From Candidatus Gastranaerophilales bacterium (lineage in GTDB: Bacteria; Cyanobacteriota; Vampirovibrionia; Gastranaerophilales; Gastranaerophilaceae): DNA of 64,000 bases. The notes under the pieces are model-generated. The model saw only the letters and a list, made by a program, of their open reading frames with translations, was not told the DNA's origin and did no database searches. The stretch lies in contig CAAGEQ010000019.1 in assembly GCA_900768915.1 (NCBI GenBank), forward strand, positions 59,051 to 123,050. Reading direction: 5' to 3'. Both the position numbers and the translations under genes were made by a program. Positions 8,673 to 16,438 of the stretch are shown here, piece by piece; the stretch's first letter is position 1, and every line of letters begins with the position of its first letter.

Positions 8673-9578
8673 TTAAAATAAGTAATCTTTATATGCCATT
8701 ACATTTTCTTGTTTACGTAATTTTTGAATTGCTTTAGATTCTAATTGTCTTATTCTTTCTTTTGAAAAACCAAGTTCTAATCCCAACTCCTCTAACGTCA
8801 TATATTTGTTATCATTTATTTCAAATCTATGAGCTAAAATTTTTTTCTCACGATTATCTAAGTTATTAAATAAATTCTCGATATCACGGCATAAACAATC
8901 CTTTTCAGTAACTGTTTCTGGTGAATGATATGTCGTATCTACAATAAAGTCCTCTATAGATAAATCCTCTGTAACAGGTGTTTCTAAACTAACAGGAGCA
9001 CTAAAAATTGCATTTTTTATACATTTCACTTTTTTTATCGATATTTTTAATTTACAACTTATTTCTTCATCAGTCGGTTCTCTATCCAATTTATTAAACA
9101 ATTCTAAATATGTTTTTTTATACACCTTAATTTTATCAATCATATGTACGGGTATTCTAATAGTTCTCGAATGATTAGCAATAGCCCTTGTTATTGTTTG
9201 ACGAATCCACCAAGTAGCATAAGTAGAAAATTTAAAATTACGTTTATGATCGAATTTTTCAGCAGCCTTTAATAAACCTAATGCACCTTCTTGAACTAAA
9301 TCCATAAATAATACACCATTACCAATATAATGTTTTGCAATACTTATCACTAAACGCAAATTAGCACTAACTAATTTTTTTATTGCATCTTCTCTTTCAT
9401 TTTTATTACCTTCTGCTATCAATTTTCCCAATATCTGTTCCTCTTGCCTAGTTATCATTTTTGTTCTACCAACATCTTTTAAATACATTTGTAAAATATC
9501 ATCATCAAATGAAATAGAACTAAATGTTTTTGGTACGATATCATCTACGTAACACTCTGTTCTTAATTCGCTAACCAT
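8673..9578 (-). CDS. RNA polymerase sigma-70 family factor (RpoD-like, group 1/2)
   Basis: Directs RNA polymerase to promoters. About 301 aa. Regions in order: 1.2 ([13 protein letters not shown]), 2.1-2.2 ([32 protein letters not shown]), 2.3-2.4 ([19 protein letters not shown] then TIRIPVHM), region 3, and a region 4.2 helix-turn-helix ([20 protein letters not shown]). Region 1.1 is absent, and several residues differ from housekeeping RpoD, so a group 2 factor is more likely than the main sigma. An upstream in-frame TTG at 9596 also has a purine-rich site; the ATG at 9578 behind GAGG is preferred. Divergent from the repeat-protein gene at 9679, with only 100 nt between. Confidence 0.9.
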   Translation of the reverse strand: MVSELRTECYVDDIVPKTFSSISFDDDILQMYLKDVGRTKMITRQEEQILGKLIAEGNKNEREDAIKKLVSANLRLVISIAKHYIGNGVLFMDLVQEGALGLLKAAEKFDHKRNFKFSTYATWWIRQTITRAIANHSRTIRIPVHMIDKIKVYKKTYLELFNKLDREPTDEEISCKLKISIKKVKCIKNAIFSAPVSLETPVTEDLSIEDFIVDTTYHSPETVTEKDCLCRDIENLFNNLDNREKKILAHRFEINDNKYMTLEELGLELGFSKERIRQLESKAIQKLRKQENVMAYKDYLF

Positions 9579-9678
9579 ATAAACCTCATCTCTCAATTCT
9601 CTACTCCCCTCTACATAAATAAGACGAATATTTATAAAATTAGTTGCATTAATTAAAAATTACAGTAATAATAAATGT

Positions 9679-12090
9679 ATGGATCCATTATATTTACGTA
9701 AATTAAGAATAGACAGGCAACTGGAAAACCAGCAATTAAAAAATTTGAAGTCGCAAGCTGAAAATACACAGAATACGACTAATCAAAAAACTAGTAATAT
9801 TCAAAATACTAGTACCGAAAACGTAAATCAAAATCAACCACAAAAAGAACTTACAAACCTAAATAGCCAAACAGAACGCTTAATGAAAGATATGCGTGAT
9901 GAAATTTTAACTCCAAAGCAAATGAAAATGAACTATTTAGCAAGTATGGAACGGTCTAACTATGTAAAAAAAATGATGAATTTACCTAGAACACTTCCTG
10001 AATTACTAATACAATTGCAAAATCCAAACTTGGCTAAAGGTTTACATAATATTATGCAAAATAATATTCCCGAACCTGATACACAACGAACACAAACAAA
10101 CAAAAATGATAAAACAAATCCTGACGGAAAAAATAAAAATGCTAATACTAATGCTCAAGAAAATGAATTCAATTCTAATGAATTTGAAGGTTTTAATGAT
10201 GTATTACAAAAAGAATCCGACAGAAAACAAGCCATATTAGAAAAATATAATGTTCAACAAAAAACAACAAATAATGTTTTAAAAGGTGGTATCACTAATA
10301 ACAATGATAACAATACTATAAAAAATAATGATACAGTCGTAAATAATCCTAATCAAAATATTGATGAAGATTTTTCTCAAGATGCAGAACCACCTAAAAA
10401 TAATTTAATTAACAATCGTCCGAAATATGACGGCAACAAACCACCTATCGACAATAGACCGAACCGTCCAAATGATAGACCGCCTATCGATAATAGACCG
10501 AACCATCCAAACGATAGACCACCTATCGACAATAGACCGAACCGTCCAAATGATAGACCACCTATCGATAATAGACCGAATCATCCAAACGATAGACCAC
10601 CTATCGACAACAGACCAAATCGTCCAAACGATAGACCACCTATCGATAACAGACCGAACCGTCCAAATGATAGACCACCTATCGATATCAGACCTAATCG
10701 TCCAAATGATAGACCGCCTATCGATAACAGACCGAACCGTCCAAACGATAGACCACCTATCGATATCAGACCTAATCATCCAAACGATAGACCGCCTATA
10801 GATAATAGACCGAACAATCCAAACGATAGACCACCTATCGATATCAGACCTAATCGTCCTGATGATAGACCACCTATTGATAACAGGCCGAACCGTCCAA
10901 ATGATAGACCGCCTATTGACAACAGACCTAATCGTCCTGATGATAGACCGCCTATCGATAATAGACCGAATCGTCCGAATGATAGACCACCTATCGATAA
11001 TAGACCGAATCATCCAAACGATAGACCACCTATCGACAACAGACCAAATCGTCCAAATGATAGACCGCCTATCGATAATAGACCGAATCGTCCGAATGAT
11101 AGACCACCTATCGATATCAGACCGAATCGTCCAGATGATAGACCGCCTATCGATATCAGACCGAACCATCCAAACGATAGACCGCCTATCGATAACAGAC
11201 CAATGCCTGACATAAATAATCGTCCATTTATGCCAGATAACAGATTACCTAATGATTTACGTCCATTCCCAAACGATAGACGTCCACCAATTCATGAGCA
11301 TAGGCACAGGCATGAGCTACCACCAGAAGAAACTGTTTCAACAGAAACAAGTCAAGAAACAGAAGCAGCAGCAAATTTGTATGCGAATCTATCAATGAAT
11401 GATGTGAATAATCCTACAATTACACAAATGCGTCAACGATTAACAGATGATGCCTTTGAATTGTTGTTTACTGGTTTAATAAATCTAAATGATTTGTCAG
11501 ACACTATCAAACACAATGGAAAAGATGCCAGATCAAAATTAATATTAGCAATGGCAAATGCATCAAGACAAGGTATTGATAATTCACAACTAGCAAGTTC
11601 TATGCAAATGGTAAGCGAAAGTATGGCTGCAGAAGAAAATAACCCTGCTTCTATTCTGAAAAATATAATAATGTTATATTTACCTTGGTATCCGCTACAA
11701 GAGGGTGTAGGATTTAACCTTGCAATAGAAACGATGCCAAATAGTTCAGATTTTTCTTCTTTATTAAAAGTATTTATACAAACAAGAAATTATGGTAATG
11801 TAAATGGCTCATTGATATTAATGAGTGGAAACACAGTTGATATGAATATTCAATGTGATGACAAATTTCCAAAAACAGACTTGTTAGATAGAATGAAAGA
11901 AGTAACACAAAACCATTCAATACAATCAAATATTACAGTAGAACAAAAAGCCCAAATGTATAATGAGATGGCTAATCAACAAGCAAAAGTAAATTTATCA
12001 TCAACGTATGAACTAAATCCATTCTTATTGTTAATGGCACATTCTTTTATCAAAAATACTATTATTATTGATAGTTCAGCAAACGCATAA
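9679..12090 (+). CDS. Large protein with 19 tandem 13-residue Pro/Arg/Asp repeats; function unknown
   Basis: 803 aa, no signal peptide. An N-terminal helical, Gln/Asn-rich part includes MNLPRTLPELLIQLQNPNLA (about residues 105-124). A low-complexity Asn/Lys linker follows, then exactly 19 repeats of consensus NRPNRPNDRPPID (residues 259-505), then His/Arg/Pro residues and a globular C-terminal domain of about 240 aa. That domain has a helical part and a beta-rich part (KVFIQTRNYGNVNGSLILMS, then VDMNIQCDD) resembling in pattern the C-terminal domain of FliK hook-length proteins; this is a weak inference. Known FliK proteins have Pro-rich spacers. Divergent from a sigma factor. No clear Shine-Dalgarno is seen before the ATG. 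Confidence 0.75.
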   Translation: MDPLYLRKLRIDRQLENQQLKNLKSQAENTQNTTNQKTSNIQNTSTENVNQNQPQKELTNLNSQTERLMKDMRDEILTPKQMKMNYLASMERSNYVKKMMNLPRTLPELLIQLQNPNLAKGLHNIMQNNIPEPDTQRTQTNKNDKTNPDGKNKNANTNAQENEFNSNEFEGFNDVLQKESDRKQAILEKYNVQQKTTNNVLKGGITNNNDNNTIKNNDTVVNNPNQNIDEDFSQDAEPPKNNLINNRPKYDGNKPPIDNRPNRPNDRPPIDNRPNHPNDRPPIDNRPNRPNDRPPIDNRPNHPNDRPPIDNRPNRPNDRPPIDNRPNRPNDRPPIDIRPNRPNDRPPIDNRPNRPNDRPPIDIRPNHPNDRPPIDNRPNNPNDRPPIDIRPNRPDDRPPIDNRPNRPNDRPPIDNRPNRPDDRPPIDNRPNRPNDRPPIDNRPNHPNDRPPIDNRPNRPNDRPPIDNRPNRPNDRPPIDIRPNRPDDRPPIDIRPNHPNDRPPIDNRPMPDINNRPFMPDNRLPNDLRPFPNDRRPPIHEHRHRHELPPEETVSTETSQETEAAANLYANLSMNDVNNPTITQMRQRLTDDAFELLFTGLINLNDLSDTIKHNGKDARSKLILAMANASRQGIDNSQLASSMQMVSESMAAEENNPASILKNIIMLYLPWYPLQEGVGFNLAIETMPNSSDFSSLLKVFIQTRNYGNVNGSLILMSGNTVDMNIQCDDKFPKTDLLDRMKEVTQNHSIQSNITVEQKAQMYNEMANQQAKVNLSSTYELNPFLLLMAHSFIKNTIIIDSSANA
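10453..11193 (+). repeat. 19 tandem copies of a 39-bp coding repeat
   Basis: Uninterrupted 39-bp period encoding NRPNRPNDRPPID. Variation is limited to first residue N/I, fifth residue R/H/N and seventh residue N/D. Many synonymous differences (GAC/GAT, CGT/CAT, AAC/AAT) show the copies are not freshly duplicated, yet the protein sequence is held constant. The repeat keeps several other frames open on both strands; those are not genes. Confidence 0.97.
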
Positions 12091-12118
12091 TAATACTATT
12101 ATGCATTTTATAAATAGA

Positions 12119-12418
12119 TGCTGAAACAAGTTCAGCAAGACTCTATACTGGATTGCCACAAATTTACTTCGTAAATTTTTGCAATGACGGTAAATGAAAT
12201 ATAGCAAATATTATGTAACTAAAAATCGGCAATAGCGGAGTGAACCGAGAATGTTAATGAAACATAATGTCGAACTGTTTGAGTGATTTTGAAACATTAA
12301 AAATATACAAAATCACGAGTTGTGAGACTCAATTGTTGAATTATACTATTCTCGTGTGAACGAAAGCGTCGCCGAGAGTTTCTTTGTGCAACGTTTCTTT
12401 GCGGTCAAAGAAATGTTG
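12119..12418. repeat. Cluster of palindromic intergenic repeat elements
   Basis: This gene-free stretch (12091-12521) holds three strong inverted repeats: TGCTGAA-acaag-TTCAGCA (12119-12137); a long hairpin 12152-12185 with AAATTTAC-ttc-GTAAATTT inside ATTGC/GCAAT; and CAACGTTTCTTTG-cggt-CAAAGAAATGTTG (12389-12418, one G-U). The second has the form TGGATTGCCAC...GCAATGACGG common in intergenic palindromic repeats of several bacterial groups. Base composition is less AT-rich than nearby spacers. No open frame of note; probably non-coding mobile or decayed repeats. Confidence 0.65.
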
Positions 12419-12448
12419 CGAAATAAATTAAATTTATTTATAAAACAA

Positions 12449-12472
12449 AGAAAAAACCACTTATTCAAGTGG
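12449..12472 (-). terminator. Intrinsic terminator of the 12522-13277 gene
   Basis: On the minus strand, stem CCACTT-gaat-AAGTGG is followed by a T-run. It lies 50 nt past the stop of the leftward gene. A short direct repeat TTATAGGGAAAA/TTATAGGGAAAT lies in between. Confidence 0.75.
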
Positions 12473-12521
12473 CGTGTGTGAAAAATTATAGGGAAAATTA
12501 TAGGGAAATTATTTTAAATCA

Positions 12522-13277
12522 TTATCCAAATATCTTAAATGTTCTGTCAACGTTATCTTTCGCAACAGTTTCTAGAGATTCTATCTCTGTTTTAATTGCG
12601 TTACGTTCAGTTTCCAATTGAGATAATTTGTTATCATATCTTGTATCTTTAGCATTGATTTTATTCATATCAGCTTCATATTGGGCTTCCGCTTTCTTTA
12701 AACCAACTTCATCAGATACTTCTTGAACTTTTGTTGATGTTGATACACTTGTATCATCAAATACTTTATAAACGTATAAATTGCCATCAGCATCTTTATC
12801 ATTCAATTTATGTGTTTCTTGAGTTGTATCAGATTTATATAGAATATTCGTACCATCATATTCATAACCAGCCTCTGGATCAGCTTGAGGTTCCATAAGA
12901 ACAACATATCCTTCTGATACCAAAGTAGTTAACAATGTATAAGAATCTGCAGCAGTAATATCTGCAACACCATCATTTTTCAATGCTGTTTTAACATCTG
13001 CAAAATTATTAAAAACCTTACCATTAACATTAAATAAGAAACCTGCTGCAGCCAAATTTGTAAATGTAGCATCGTTATAGTTTGTACTACCATCGTTAGC
13101 AACAACTTTATATTGAACTTTTGTCGCATCAAGGGCTTCCAGATAAGTGTTGTAAACTTGATCTGATTCATTAGCCAAAGCGAGTTTTTGAGCTTCAATT
13201 CTTTGAGCTTCATACTCGACTGTATGTTGTCTTGCTGTCAATGACAGTAGACGCACTTGTGATGCGGCTAAACCCAT
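12522..13277 (-). CDS. Conserved-ends family protein (member 1 of 3), unknown function
   Basis: 251 aa. The N-terminus MGLAASQVRLLSLTARQH and C-terminus (from about residue 185, VQEVSDEVGLKKAEAQYEAD to VDRTFKIFG) are shared with the proteins at 54968-56548 and 62160-63959, while the middle (residues about 60-170) is different in each. Both ends look like long amphipathic helices; the C-terminal 65 residues are a heptad-rich coiled coil. There is no signal peptide or TM segment. Such conserved helical ends with a variable core recall the plan of filament-forming or type III-type exported subunits, but no such family can be named. Good ribosome-binding site AAGGAG. Single gene with its own terminator. 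Confidence 0.85.
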   Translation of the reverse strand: MGLAASQVRLLSLTARQHTVEYEAQRIEAQKLALANESDQVYNTYLEALDATKVQYKVVANDGSTNYNDATFTNLAAAGFLFNVNGKVFNNFADVKTALKNDGVADITAADSYTLLTTLVSEGYVVLMEPQADPEAGYEYDGTNILYKSDTTQETHKLNDKDADGNLYVYKVFDDTSVSTSTKVQEVSDEVGLKKAEAQYEADMNKINAKDTRYDNKLSQLETERNAIKTEIESLETVAKDNVDRTFKIFG

Positions 13278-13456
13278 CGGTGACTCCTTGTTCTAATCCT
13301 ATACTACTCATGACGGCATTTTTTTTCTATTCTTTAGACTTTTAAAGAAAAACGTTACAAATATTTACATTAAGAGTATAAAATTTATCCATTAATGCAA
13401 ACTTTCAAAAAAAAAAAATGTTTTATAACCAATATATTTTTCATATAAATTTAAAC

Positions 13457-13485
13457 TTGAAATGAAAATAATTTTATGACATAAT
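13457..13485 (+). promoter_or_regulatory. Promoter of the 115-bp repeats and tRNA-Lys
   Basis: TTGAAA at 13457-13462, 17-nt spacer, CATAAT at 13480-13485. Start of transcription is expected near 13492, a few nt before the first repeat. No other promoter-like pair and no terminator was seen before tRNA-Lys, so repeats and tRNA probably form one transcript. Confidence 0.65.
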
Positions 13486-13515
13486 AAACACGTCATAATA
13501 ATGACAACTTAATAT

Positions 13516-13603
13516 AGGCTCGTGGCACTCTGCCGACGAAGAACGATTAAATATCGTTCTGAGGAGAGGAAGGTAGCGCAGAAAGCAGGCTACCACCGCC
13601 ACC
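13516..13603 (+). ncRNA. Candidate structured RNA, tandem copy 1
   Basis: About 88 nt with nested pairing: GTGGC near the 5' end with GCCAC at the 3' end, CTCT with AGAG, an 8-bp hairpin AGAACGAT-taaat-ATCGTTCT, and GGTAGC...GCTACC. More GC-rich than its surroundings. Not recognised as SRP RNA, RNase P RNA or tmRNA. Boundaries are set by analogy with the tRNA 5' end and the last stem. Confidence 0.4.
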
Positions 13604-13630
13604 ATAACCAAAATAATGACAACTTAATAT

Positions 13631-13718
13631 AGGCTCGTGGCACTCTGCCAACGAAGAACGATTAAATATCGTTCTGAGGAGAGGAAGGTAGCGCAGAAAG
13701 CAGGCTACCACCGCCACC
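13631..13718 (+). ncRNA. Candidate structured RNA, tandem copy 2
   Basis: Same folding plan as copy 1. The single change inside the RNA body (G to A at 13650) falls in the stretch between the CTCT strand and the AGAACGAT hairpin, so the stems are kept. Confidence 0.4.
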
Positions 13719-13745
13719 GTAACCAAAATAATGACAACTTAATAT

Positions 13746-13817
13746 AGGCTCGTGGCGCAGTGGTAGCGCAGAAGACTCTTAATCTTTTGGTCGTGGGTTC
13801 GAATCCCACCGGGCCTA
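13746..13817 (+). tRNA. tRNA-Lys (CTT anticodon)
   Basis: Full cloverleaf: acceptor AGGCTCG/CGGGCCT with one U-G pair, D-stem GCGC/GCGC, anticodon loop CTCTTAA with CTT at 13778-13780, T-arm GTGGG/CCCAC with loop TTCGAAT, discriminator A at 13817. CCA is not encoded. It reads the AAG codon. Confidence 0.94.
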
Positions 13818-13825
13818 AAATATAA

Positions 13826-13855
13826 AAAACACCTTTTACTAGGTGTTATTTTTTT
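13826..13855 (+). terminator. Intrinsic terminator after tRNA-Lys
   Basis: Stem AACACCT (13828-13834) with AGGTGTT (13841-13847), loop TTTACT, followed by a T-rich run. Confidence 0.85.
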
Positions 13856-13867
13856 GTTTATTTTAGG

Positions 13868-13907
13868 GTGGGTTCTCACCCAGTGGGTTCGAGTCCCGTC
13901 CTTCCTA
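13868..13907 (+). pseudogene. tRNA 3'-end fragment
   Basis: A T-arm (GTGGG/CCCGT around TTCGAGT, 13883-13899) followed by CCTTCCT and A at 13900-13907 looks like the 3' third of a tRNA. No matching acceptor 5' strand (AGGAAGG) or anticodon arm exists in the 70 nt before it. It directly abuts an inverted repeat AATATTGAT/ATCAATATT (13907-13929). Likely a decayed tRNA or an old recombination joint. Confidence 0.6.
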
Positions 13908-13980
13908 ATATTGATACTTAATCAATATTTAAAAATTATTAAATTTGTCAATTAACTATCAGTTATAATATCAAAACCTT

Positions 13981-14009
13981 TGTAACAATATTTTTTATTA
14001 ATTGTTACA
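13981..14009. promoter_or_regulatory. Inverted repeat upstream of the 14075 gene
   Basis: 9-bp perfect arms TGTAACAAT (13981-13989) and ATTGTTACA (14001-14009) around an 11-nt AT-rich centre. The symmetry and position 66 nt before the start would suit an operator, but it may be chance in AT-rich DNA. Confidence 0.3.
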
Positions 14010-14074
14010 GATAACAAAATATTTGATTTACAATCGTTTACCTAAAAAAGAAACCATAAAGAGGATAAAATATA

Positions 14075-15850
14075 ATGCGTACAGAACAGATAAACTCTAA
14101 TCAACAAACATATCAACCAACTAAATCAAAATCAATTTTTAAACGTATAAAGAATTTTTTTACTAATCCGAATAAAACAACTAAACCAAATACTGAAACC
14201 GAAAAATCGTTTGAGAAATTAGCACAATCAAATGCTTCAAATGCAATTGCAACTATCGAAATTAATAAGAAAAAATATGAACCACCTAAATTAATAAAAA
14301 AAGAAATATCTGATATGCATAGAGAATCTTTAGATGAAATTATTCCAGACGCACCAAAACTTTCAGAAAAAGAGTACAAAAACTTAAAGAACGAAATTTA
14401 TAGCAATGAAAAAGCAGTAAAAATGTTTAGACTTTCAGAAGATAGATATGATGAATTTGTTGGTCCAGAAAGAGCACAAATTATAAAAAAAATCGTAGAT
14501 AATGATGAGTTGATGAAAAACCCAAATATCAAAAAATACTCAAGAAGACTTGTTTATTCAAGTCCTTATTTCTTGACTCAAAAACAAGCAAAAGTAATAA
14601 ATGTTATATTGGATAATAAAGAATTCTATAATAATGAAAAAATAATGGAAGATGCAATAAATACTGTTCCTCTTGTAGATAAGTCTAATGTAAATTTTGT
14701 ATTGAAACTTTTAACAGATAAAAAGTTAAAAAATGCAGGCTTTGGATTGGGTGCTGATGTTATCATCTCAAATAGGATTGCATCTAATCCAGAAGAGGCA
14801 ACAAAATGCAGAGATACTTTTGTTGATAAATATTTAGATAACAAATTGTTATATGAAAATGAGAATGTTCGTTCTAATATGGGACATACTACTTATCTTA
14901 TAAAAAATAAAAAAGATTTAACTTACAGAACAAACATATTAGATAAATATTTGGAGTCACCAGAATTACAAAATCAACAAAATGTTAAAGATAGCATTGG
15001 TTCAATTGCTATGTTTACTGATAATGATTCTAAATCAAGAATATCAAATAGATATTTAGACACACCTACATTATATAAAAACAAAGATTTAAGCATTTGT
15101 GAAACATTGCATGCAACCAAAACTCCTGAAAAAGAAGCAATAACACATAAAATGTTAGATATGTATTTATCTAATAAAAATTTATATGAAAACGAAAACT
15201 TGAATAAATCACTTACAAGAGTTTTGGCTGAAACAAATGAAAAGAACTTTGATGCTAAAAAATTTGTAATAAATAAATATAAAGATTCAGAAGAATTACA
15301 AAGTTCAAAATTTGCTCCAAAATTGGGTAGTACATTGATGTTTACTGATGACAATAACTTAAAAGTTGTTGATAAAGTAATGAATAATGAAAAATTATAT
15401 AACAATAACAATGTTATGGATAATTTACCACACATTCTTCTAAGAACAGAAAAACCTGAAGATATAGAAATTATCAATAAAATGTTAGACAAAGAAGAAT
15501 TTATAAATGATAAAAAAGCAATGAGTGACATTCCTGAATTTATAAGAAATTTAAATTGGAATACTGAATCTGCACAAAAAAATAGATACAACGTTTTAAA
15601 TAAAGTTTTAGACGATAAAGAATTGTATGGGAATAAATCTTTAATGTCAGAATTACCAGATATATTATTGTCTGTATACTATAAAGAACAAGCAGATGTA
15701 GTTAATACAATTTTAGATGATGAAAAATTATTAAACAATAAAAATGTATTAGGCTCGCTTCGAGGTTGGTTATTATCAATGGAGGGTATGGGAGCCGTAA
15801 AAATGAATGAATTAGAACGAGTTAACAAATTATTAAAAACTTTTAAATAA
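14075..15850 (+). CDS. Helical-repeat protein of unknown function
   Basis: 591 aa, no signal peptide or TM segment, rich in Asn, Lys, Asp and Glu. From about residue 160 onward a unit of roughly 35-45 residues recurs, with consensus like VINKhLDNKELYxNxNVMxxLPxhLhxT (h hydrophobic, x any), for example near 'NNEKLYNNNNVMDNLPHILL' and 'DDKELYGNKSLMSELPDILL'. This suggests an all-alpha solenoid used for protein binding. The N-terminal 60 residues are Thr/Asn/Lys-rich and probably disordered. Start ATG after AAGAGGATAAAA. No known repeat family recognised. Confidence 0.75.
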   Translation: MRTEQINSNQQTYQPTKSKSIFKRIKNFFTNPNKTTKPNTETEKSFEKLAQSNASNAIATIEINKKKYEPPKLIKKEISDMHRESLDEIIPDAPKLSEKEYKNLKNEIYSNEKAVKMFRLSEDRYDEFVGPERAQIIKKIVDNDELMKNPNIKKYSRRLVYSSPYFLTQKQAKVINVILDNKEFYNNEKIMEDAINTVPLVDKSNVNFVLKLLTDKKLKNAGFGLGADVIISNRIASNPEEATKCRDTFVDKYLDNKLLYENENVRSNMGHTTYLIKNKKDLTYRTNILDKYLESPELQNQQNVKDSIGSIAMFTDNDSKSRISNRYLDTPTLYKNKDLSICETLHATKTPEKEAITHKMLDMYLSNKNLYENENLNKSLTRVLAETNEKNFDAKKFVINKYKDSEELQSSKFAPKLGSTLMFTDDNNLKVVDKVMNNEKLYNNNNVMDNLPHILLRTEKPEDIEIINKMLDKEEFINDKKAMSDIPEFIRNLNWNTESAQKNRYNVLNKVLDDKELYGNKSLMSELPDILLSVYYKEQADVVNTILDDEKLLNNKNVLGSLRGWLLSMEGMGAVKMNELERVNKLLKTFK

Positions 15851-15858
15851 TTCATAAA

Positions 15859-15888
15859 TTGTTATTTACGTTTAGTCAATGTTATAAT
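15859..15888 (+). promoter_or_regulatory. Candidate promoter for the phosphatase gene
   Basis: TTGTTA at 15859-15864, 18-nt spacer, TATAAT at 15883-15888, 38 nt before the start codon. Confidence 0.5.
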
Positions 15889-15925
15889 TAATCTAAAGGT
15901 TATAATTTTGATATAAAGGAAAAAC

Positions 15926-16384
15926 ATGATAAAAGTATTGTTTGTATGTTTAGGTAATATTTGTCGTTCACCAATGGCACAAATAATCTTTGAAAATATG
16001 ATAGAAGAACACGGACTTGAACATAATTTTGAAGTTGATTCTGCGGGTACAGAGGGTTATAACGAAATGTGCCATGCCGGTATTCACAGAGGTACAAAAG
16101 ATGTCCTAAGAAAAAATGGCATAAACTTCAAAGAACATTATTCTCGTAAACTTAGAAAAAATGATTACAATTATTATGACTATATCATCGCAATGGATTC
16201 AGAAAACATCTCAGATATTGAATATATAGTAGGTGAAGATAAAGATAACAAAATAAAGCGACTACTAGATTACACAAATAATCCACGTGATATTAGCGAT
16301 CCTTGGTACACAGGTAATTTTGATGAAACATATAAAGATGTAGTTGAAGGTTGTACAGCATTTTTAAAACATTTAAAATTTTAA
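15926..16384 (+). CDS. Low-molecular-weight protein-tyrosine phosphatase
   Basis: 152 aa cytoplasmic phosphatase of the LMW-PTP family. The P-loop is at the extreme N-terminus, CLGNICRS, with nucleophile Cys8 and Arg14. The general-acid loop is DPWY with Asp125 near the C-terminus, the usual place. Length is normal. Members act on phosphotyrosine proteins (for example capsule kinases) or arginine phosphate; which applies is not visible here. It has a good promoter and AAAGGAAA before the ATG, and sits alone. Confidence 0.93.
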   Translation: MIKVLFVCLGNICRSPMAQIIFENMIEEHGLEHNFEVDSAGTEGYNEMCHAGIHRGTKDVLRKNGINFKEHYSRKLRKNDYNYYDYIIAMDSENISDIEYIVGEDKDNKIKRLLDYTNNPRDISDPWYTGNFDETYKDVVEGCTAFLKHLKF

Positions 16385-16438
16385 TCAAATTTTATTATTT
16401 ATAATAGCAAAATTATTTTTTATGGATTTTAAATTAGT

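Larger units (their letters stand above)
13501..13730 (+). repeat. Two tandem 115-bp repeats whose start copies the tRNA-Lys leader and first 11 nt
   Basis: Copy 1 is 13501-13615 and copy 2 is 13616-13730; they differ only at 13535/13650 (G/A) and 13604/13719 (A/G). The next unit begins identically (13731-13756) but then continues as tRNA-Lys. Each copy therefore has the 15-nt leader, the first 11 nt of the tRNA, and then an unrelated structured sequence. Within it GGTAGCGCAGAA recurs, a 12-nt match to the D-arm side of the tRNA. Confidence 0.95.

Noticed and set aside
10405..11169. Long open frame on the minus strand and two + strand frames over the 39-bp repeats
   Set aside because: A 39-bp period (multiple of 3) with no stop in other frames keeps them open automatically; only the frame with non-repeat flanks at both ends is a gene.
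10453..11193. CRISPR array
   Set aside because: Repeats are directly tandem without spacers and lie in a coding frame; no cas genes are present.
12980..13213. Minus-strand open frame inside the conserved-ends gene
   Set aside because: Shadow frame in the same strand, different phase, with no start signal and low-complexity composition.
13516..13603. SRP RNA, RNase P RNA or tmRNA as identity of the 115-bp repeats
   Set aside because: The SRP GGAA-loop/AGCAGCC core, RNase P GAGGAAAGTCC-type core and the tmRNA tRNA-like ends with tag frame were not found.
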